From Spirochaetales bacterium (GTDB taxonomy: Bacteria > Spirochaetota > Spirochaetia > ARS1246): 9,008 nucleotides of DNA. The notes beneath the pieces were generated by a model. The model was not told where the DNA came from, searched no databases, and worked only from the letters and a program-made list of their open reading frames with translations. Below are positions 5,910-9,008 of the stretch, in pieces (within the stretch, counting starts at the first letter, position 1; each line of letters opens with the position of its first letter). A program made the position numbers and the translations under genes. The stretch lies in contig JAFGHN010000317.1 of assembly GCA_016930115.1 (NCBI GenBank), positions 1-9,008 on the forward strand, given 5' to 3'.

Positions 5910-6755
5910 ATGAAACTTGACGGAAAGGTCGCGGTCGTCACCGGCGCCGGGCAGGGTATCGGCCGCGGAATAGCCCTCTGTCTCGCTGAGGAAAAGGCGG
6001 ATGTAGCGGTAATCGACCTCAACGCAGAAACGGCAAGACAGGTCGCGAAAGAGATCGAAGACACCGGACGCCGCGCGCTGGCTATCGGCGCCGACGCCAT
6101 CGCCAAAGATGAAGTAGAGAAATCGATAGCCACCGTGCTCGAAACCTTCGGCAAGATCGATATACTCGTGACGAATGTCGGAGGCCACGGCAGGACCTCC
6201 TGGAACCGGTCGAGCCCGCTCTTCACCGATCAGAAAATCGAGGAGTGGGACGAGGATTACCAGCTTGTCTTCCGGTCACACGTTCTTGCCTGTCATGCGG
6301 TTGCACCCCACTTCATAGAGCGGAGGTACGGAAAAATCGTCATGATATCTTCGGTGGCCGGGAAGTTGCCAAATCCGGCAAATATGACCTACGGCACAAA
6401 CAAAAACGGCGTGGTGTTCTTTACAAAGGCGCTCTCCCGCGAGCTGGCGAAGTACAACATCAACGTCAACTGCGTCTGCCCCGGTATAATCTATACGCCC
6501 AACTGGGAGAGACTTGCGGAACAACATATCCGGTTCGCCGCGCAGGCGCGCAAAAAAAGCGGCGCCGCCGGACCGTCGGAAGTTGAACAGATGACTCCAA
6601 GGGAGTATTTTGAGAAACGGATGATCGCGAACGTTCCTCTGGGCAGGGAGCAAACCTCAGAAGACATCGGGCGGGCCGTTGTATTTCTTGTTTCTGAAGA
6701 TGCGAAAAATATCACCGGACAGGACTTGAACGTCTGCGGCGGGATGGCGCTGTGA
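5910..6755 (+). CDS. Short-chain dehydrogenase/reductase (SDR)
   Basis: The 281-residue product is a classical SDR. The cofactor loop TGAGQGIG is at 11-18. Asp36, at the end of the second strand (AVIDLN), favours NAD(H) over NADP(H). TNVGG (88-92) stands in for the usual NNAG. The catalytic set is Ser147/Ser148 (ISSVAG), Tyr161 and Lys165 (YGTNK). NVNCVCPG (185-192) and the ending ITGQDLNVCGG (268-278) are also family hallmarks. An insertion of some 30 residues at about 195-235 (NWERLAEQ to EKRM) lengthens the substrate loop beyond the roughly 250-residue norm. The cytoplasmic enzyme interconverts an alcohol and a ketone. Given the dehydratase before it, a keto-deoxy sugar acid or a related polyol is a reasonable guess, but the substrate is not known. 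The start has AAGGAG (5896-5901) eight bases upstream; the gap to the dehydratase is 57 bp. Confidence 0.9.
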   Translation: MKLDGKVAVVTGAGQGIGRGIALCLAEEKADVAVIDLNAETARQVAKEIEDTGRRALAIGADAIAKDEVEKSIATVLETFGKIDILVTNVGGHGRTSWNRSSPLFTDQKIEEWDEDYQLVFRSHVLACHAVAPHFIERRYGKIVMISSVAGKLPNPANMTYGTNKNGVVFFTKALSRELAKYNINVNCVCPGIIYTPNWERLAEQHIRFAAQARKKSGAAGPSEVEQMTPREYFEKRMIANVPLGREQTSEDIGRAVVFLVSEDAKNITGQDLNVCGGMAL

Positions 6756-6804
6756 CAGCGACCCGCGCGAATAATCGGTTTCGAATTGAAAGGAGCTAAA
6801 AGAC

Positions 6805-7959
6805 ATGGCAAGAGAACTACACTTTGACTTTCGCATACCAACGAATATCGTATTCGGCGTCGGATCGCTCGACACTATCGGTGTGCACGCAAAGCACGCC
6901 GGCCTGGAAAAACCGTTACTGGTGACCGACAGCGTCGTCGGCAAGTCCGCAGGGGTCAAACGCGCCCTCGATCTGCTTGCGAAAGAAGGTATCAAGCCGG
7001 TCGTCTGGGATGAAATCAATTCCGAACCGACGGACAAGACAATCGTCAACGGCTTGGGGATCTACCGTGCCAAAGGGTGCCGCGGATTCATCGGTTTCGG
7101 CGGCGGGAGCTCGATGGATACCGCAAAGAATATCGGTATCCTCGCCGAGGCGGGAGATGACGATCCCACCGCCTACATGAGGGGCGGCGGGAAGACGCCG
7201 GTCGGCTGCCCTCCTCTCATTGCCGTCCCGACATCCGCGGGCACGGGGTCGGAAGTCACCTCGGTGGGTGTGTTCACCAGCACGGCGACCGGCCACAAGA
7301 TGGGCGTCAAACATCCGAGCATGTTTGCGAAGGTCGCTATCTGCGATCCCTCTCTCATGGTTTCGATGCCGCCGGCGGTGACTTTGGCCACGGGCATCGA
7401 TGCGCTTTCCCACGCCACGGAGTGCTTCACCAGGGAGAGAGAGCACCCCTTCTGCGATACCCTGGCGCTCCAGGCGATCAAACTGATAGCAGACAACCTG
7501 AAAACGGCCGTAAAAAACGGAAGCGACATAAAGGCGCGAGAAGGGATGGCGCTGGCAGCCACCATGGCCGGCACGGCCTTTGAAATCGGGGGACTCCAGT
7601 TTCACTCTTTCGCTCAGGCCATCGGGGCCAAATACCACGCGCCCCACGGAACAACCTGCGGCGTGGCCCTTCGCGGAGGGCTCCGTTACATACTGCCAAA
7701 GGCAACCGCCAAACTGGCGCGCCTCTGTTGGGCTTTCGGTATCGATACAACCGGCATGAGCGAACCGGAGGCGGCCGCAAGGGGAGTCGAGGCGGCCACC
7801 GCCTTTATTACGGATGTCGGTATCGGCGGTGTCACCAAAGCCACAGGCGCCACCAGAGAGGATATTCCGTGGCTTGCGAAAGAGACGGTTGAAACCAGCG
7901 CGGTACCATGGTCGATGGAGGACGCGACCGGCTTGTGGGAAGAGATTTTTCGGGATTGA
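6805..7959 (+). CDS. Iron-type (group III) alcohol dehydrogenase
   Basis: The 384-residue product has the normal length and motifs of the iron-dependent alcohol dehydrogenases (FucO, 1,3-propanediol dehydrogenase and relatives). GFGGGSSMDTAK (97-108) binds the dinucleotide pyrophosphate, VPTSAGTGSE is at 141-150, and the predicted metal ligands are Asp199 and His203 (GIDALSHATE), His267 (FHSFAQ) and His281 (APHG). One hallmark differs: the second His of the usual HxMAH segment is Gln271 here (HSFAQ). That His lies near the nicotinamide in FucO-type enzymes. Members oxidise alcohols or reduce aldehydes with NAD(P). Beside a sugar-acid dehydratase and an SDR, reduction of a short aldehyde such as lactaldehyde or glycolaldehyde is plausible but unproven. 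The ribosome site AAAGGAG (6789-6795) lies nine bases from the ATG, and the gap after the SDR is 49 bp, which fits an operon. Confidence 0.92.
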   Translation: MARELHFDFRIPTNIVFGVGSLDTIGVHAKHAGLEKPLLVTDSVVGKSAGVKRALDLLAKEGIKPVVWDEINSEPTDKTIVNGLGIYRAKGCRGFIGFGGGSSMDTAKNIGILAEAGDDDPTAYMRGGGKTPVGCPPLIAVPTSAGTGSEVTSVGVFTSTATGHKMGVKHPSMFAKVAICDPSLMVSMPPAVTLATGIDALSHATECFTREREHPFCDTLALQAIKLIADNLKTAVKNGSDIKAREGMALAATMAGTAFEIGGLQFHSFAQAIGAKYHAPHGTTCGVALRGGLRYILPKATAKLARLCWAFGIDTTGMSEPEAAARGVEAATAFITDVGIGGVTKATGATREDIPWLAKETVETSAVPWSMEDATGLWEEIFRD

Positions 7960-7975
7960 TCCGCGCGTAGGGAAC

Positions 7976-7988
7976 GGCCGAGCCGGCC
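7976..7988 (+). terminator. Weak stem-loop after the operon
   Basis: GGCCG pairs with CGGCC around a three-base loop, 16 bases after the alcohol dehydrogenase stop. No T-tract follows, so it is at best a weak or factor-assisted terminator. It does lie in the right place, between the operon end and the next promoter at 8009. Confidence 0.25.
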
Positions 7989-8008
7989 TCAACGCCGCTA
8001 CCCGGAAG

Positions 8009-8037
8009 TTGACTTCATTAGTCATATTTGCTACTCT
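8009..8037 (+). promoter_or_regulatory. Putative sigma-70 promoter of the FMN-binding protein gene
   Basis: TTGACT (8009-8014) matches the -35 consensus at five of six bases. It is followed by a 17-base spacer and TACTCT (8032-8037), with TGC before it as an extended -10. It sits in an AT-richer island within the 133-bp gap before the next gene, whose start is 55 bases after the -10 box. This suggests that gene is transcribed separately from the dehydrogenase operon. Confidence 0.5.
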
Positions 8038-8092
8038 TTAACCTTACCTGTTTTATCAGGAACACCAACTTGCAGGAAGAAGAGGTATCAAA

Positions 8093-8878
8093 ATGCGTAA
8101 GTCCACAAACGCGCTGGTCGCACTAGGAATGTTTGTGATAACCGCCGGCCTGGTCACCGCACAGTCAGGCTATGTCCCCGGGCAAGCCGCGGAAGCCTAT
8201 GCGTACACCCACGGTGGCTACGTGGGGCGGGCAATTGTCAAGGTATTGCAGAACGGGTTGCTTGACGTCGAAATCGACGAGGCCTTTCTACCGCACACGC
8301 TGGCGATTGTCGATATGGAGTCGGCGATGTGGGACGACAAAAACACCGCATACTACCTGAACCGCGGGAACGAAGTGCGTGTAGCCAAGTACGTCGAGTA
8401 CGACGGTGCGGTCTACGTCGGTACGACCGTCGGTGCGAGTCTGACCTACGTTGAGGCGGGCCGCAACGGCGAACCAGCAGGCGGCCAGGACTTGGAACTC
8501 TTGATTCTCAAGAACCAGGAAACAATGGCAGCCTATTACGGAAATATTCAAAACGGTCGCTTCAAGGTTCTTGCGACATTTGGGGGACCTGCAACACCGG
8601 TCACCAAAACAAGCTACGGCGGCGTCACGAAGGCTACGTCGCCGGGGTACTGGAATTTCGGCCAAACCTGGCAGGGCAACATCGACGCCATCGAAGAGTT
8701 TATCGAAGAGTACGGCTCGGCTTTCCGCCGGTCTGAAATGACCCTCGCTTCACAGGCAGACGCCCAGGGGCTCAAGTTCTGGTCGGTCGCTGACGCGGTT
8801 TCCGGCGCCACCAACTCGGATTTCAAGGATTATTTCGCTCTCGCCCAGGCGGCGATTGCACAGCTGAAAATGAAGTGA
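8093..8878 (+). CDS. Secreted FMN-binding protein with ApbE flavinylation motif
   Basis: The 261-residue product begins with a signal peptide (MRKSTN, hydrophobic core to about 20, cleavage predicted at VTA|QSG, residue 23) and has no lipobox. It reads as an FMN-bind domain. The start is GGYVGRAIVKVLQNGLLDVEIDEA (about 41-64, written here only as landmarks: Gly-Gly-Tyr and the Leu-Leu-Asp-Val-Glu-Ile strand). The end is DAVSGATNS (234-242), which fits the Dxx(S/T)GAT sequence that ApbE modifies by joining FMN through a phosphoester to the Thr, here Thr240. About 100 residues (75-175) of unrecognised sequence are inserted compared with minimal FMN-bind domains. It would act outside the cytoplasmic membrane as a bound one- or two-electron carrier. 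No ApbE or Rnf/Nqr genes are in the window. The ribosome site AGAAGAGG lies seven bases before the ATG. Confidence 0.85.
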   Translation: MRKSTNALVALGMFVITAGLVTAQSGYVPGQAAEAYAYTHGGYVGRAIVKVLQNGLLDVEIDEAFLPHTLAIVDMESAMWDDKNTAYYLNRGNEVRVAKYVEYDGAVYVGTTVGASLTYVEAGRNGEPAGGQDLELLILKNQETMAAYYGNIQNGRFKVLATFGGPATPVTKTSYGGVTKATSPGYWNFGQTWQGNIDAIEEFIEEYGSAFRRSEMTLASQADAQGLKFWSVADAVSGATNSDFKDYFALAQAAIAQLKMK

Positions 8879-8908
8879 CCTGCCGGGCATTGGCACGGGC
8901 GCCGTTGA

Positions 8909-8945
8909 CCGGAGAAAAGGTCGGAAGCTCCGGGCGTGTACCCGG
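8909..8945. terminator. Alternative stem-loops after the FMN-binding gene
   Basis: CCGGAG (8909-8914) can pair with CTCCGG (8928-8933), or CCGGG (8930-8934) with CCCGG (8941-8945); the two are mutually exclusive. GACC/GGTC (8907-8910 with 8919-8922) gives a smaller option. No T-tract is present on either strand after the stems. The position, just after the stop at 8878, suits a weak terminator, possibly shared with a convergent gene. Confidence 0.25.
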
Positions 8946-9008
8946 CTACTCGAGGATCCGCTGACCGTACAAGTCACCGCCGCCGGCGGTCTGTGTGATG
9001 ACCGCCGC
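8946..9008 (-). CDS. Possible C-terminal end of a convergent gene
   Basis: On the minus strand the frame is open from the window edge and ends at a TAG (complement of 8946-8948). It encodes 20 residues reading AAVITQTAGGGDLYGQRILE. Most codons end in G or C, as in the neighbouring genes, and the residues look like a plausible soluble C-terminus. No family was recognised. It would converge on the FMN-binding gene with a 67-bp gap. Twenty codons are too few to be sure, and the plus strand here has no better candidate. Confidence 0.35.
   Translation of the reverse strand, partial: AAVITQTAGGGDLYGQRILE

Noticed and set aside
6916..8025. A 369-residue minus-strand frame opposite the alcohol dehydrogenase.
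   Set aside because: It is a GC-rich shadow frame. The plus strand carries all the iron-type alcohol dehydrogenase motifs, and the minus frame is rich in Arg, Gly and Ala with no domain.

Overview
The window looks like chromosomal DNA of a GC-rich anaerobic bacterium, most likely a spirochaete or a close relative. The taxonomic pointers are soft. One exported protein has a signal peptide followed at once by Gly-Gly-Glu-Ala-Glu, a mature N-terminus common in spirochaetal exported proteins. The gene set (corrinoid methyl transfer, iron-type alcohol dehydrogenase, secreted flavinylated protein) also fits anaerobic fermentative life. No rRNA, tRNA, CRISPR array or transposase gene is visible.

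Layout. (1) 1-1652, plus strand: the C-terminal end of a corrinoid (B12-binding) methyl-carrier protein, then a full-length homologue of monomethylamine methyltransferase MtmB that has no pyrrolysine. Together they look like a substrate:corrinoid methyltransferase pair. (2) 1792-3231, minus strand: an exported protein with a degenerate von Willebrand A-like fold and no metal-binding motif. (3) 3232-4661: an unusual accessory stretch. A copy of the promoter and first 13 codons of the downstream enolase-superfamily gene lies at 3295-3409 as a truncated remnant. It is followed by an ANT(6)-type nucleotidyltransferase gene (3637-4500). The intact promoter and gene start then appear at 4589-4700, so the nucleotidyltransferase sits between two direct repeats about 1.29 kb apart. 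(4) 4662-7959, plus strand: a tight three-gene operon of a mandelate racemase-type acid-sugar dehydratase, a short-chain dehydrogenase and an iron-type alcohol dehydrogenase, with gaps of 57 and 49 bp and good ribosome sites. (5) 8093-8878, plus strand: a secreted FMN-binding protein with the ApbE flavinylation motif and its own promoter. (6) 8946-9008, minus strand: possibly the last 20 codons of a convergent gene.

How the genes may work together. The operon reads as a carbon-catabolic module: dehydration of an acid sugar, oxidation or reduction of a keto intermediate by the SDR, and reduction of an aldehyde or oxidation of an alcohol by the Fe-ADH. The methyltransferase pair would demethylate an unknown methylated compound and pass the methyl group to a cofactor through proteins encoded outside the window. 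Nothing in the sequence proves that the two modules are linked. The most interesting points are the pyrrolysine-free MtmB homologue and the promoter-plus-gene-start duplication flanking the nucleotidyltransferase.
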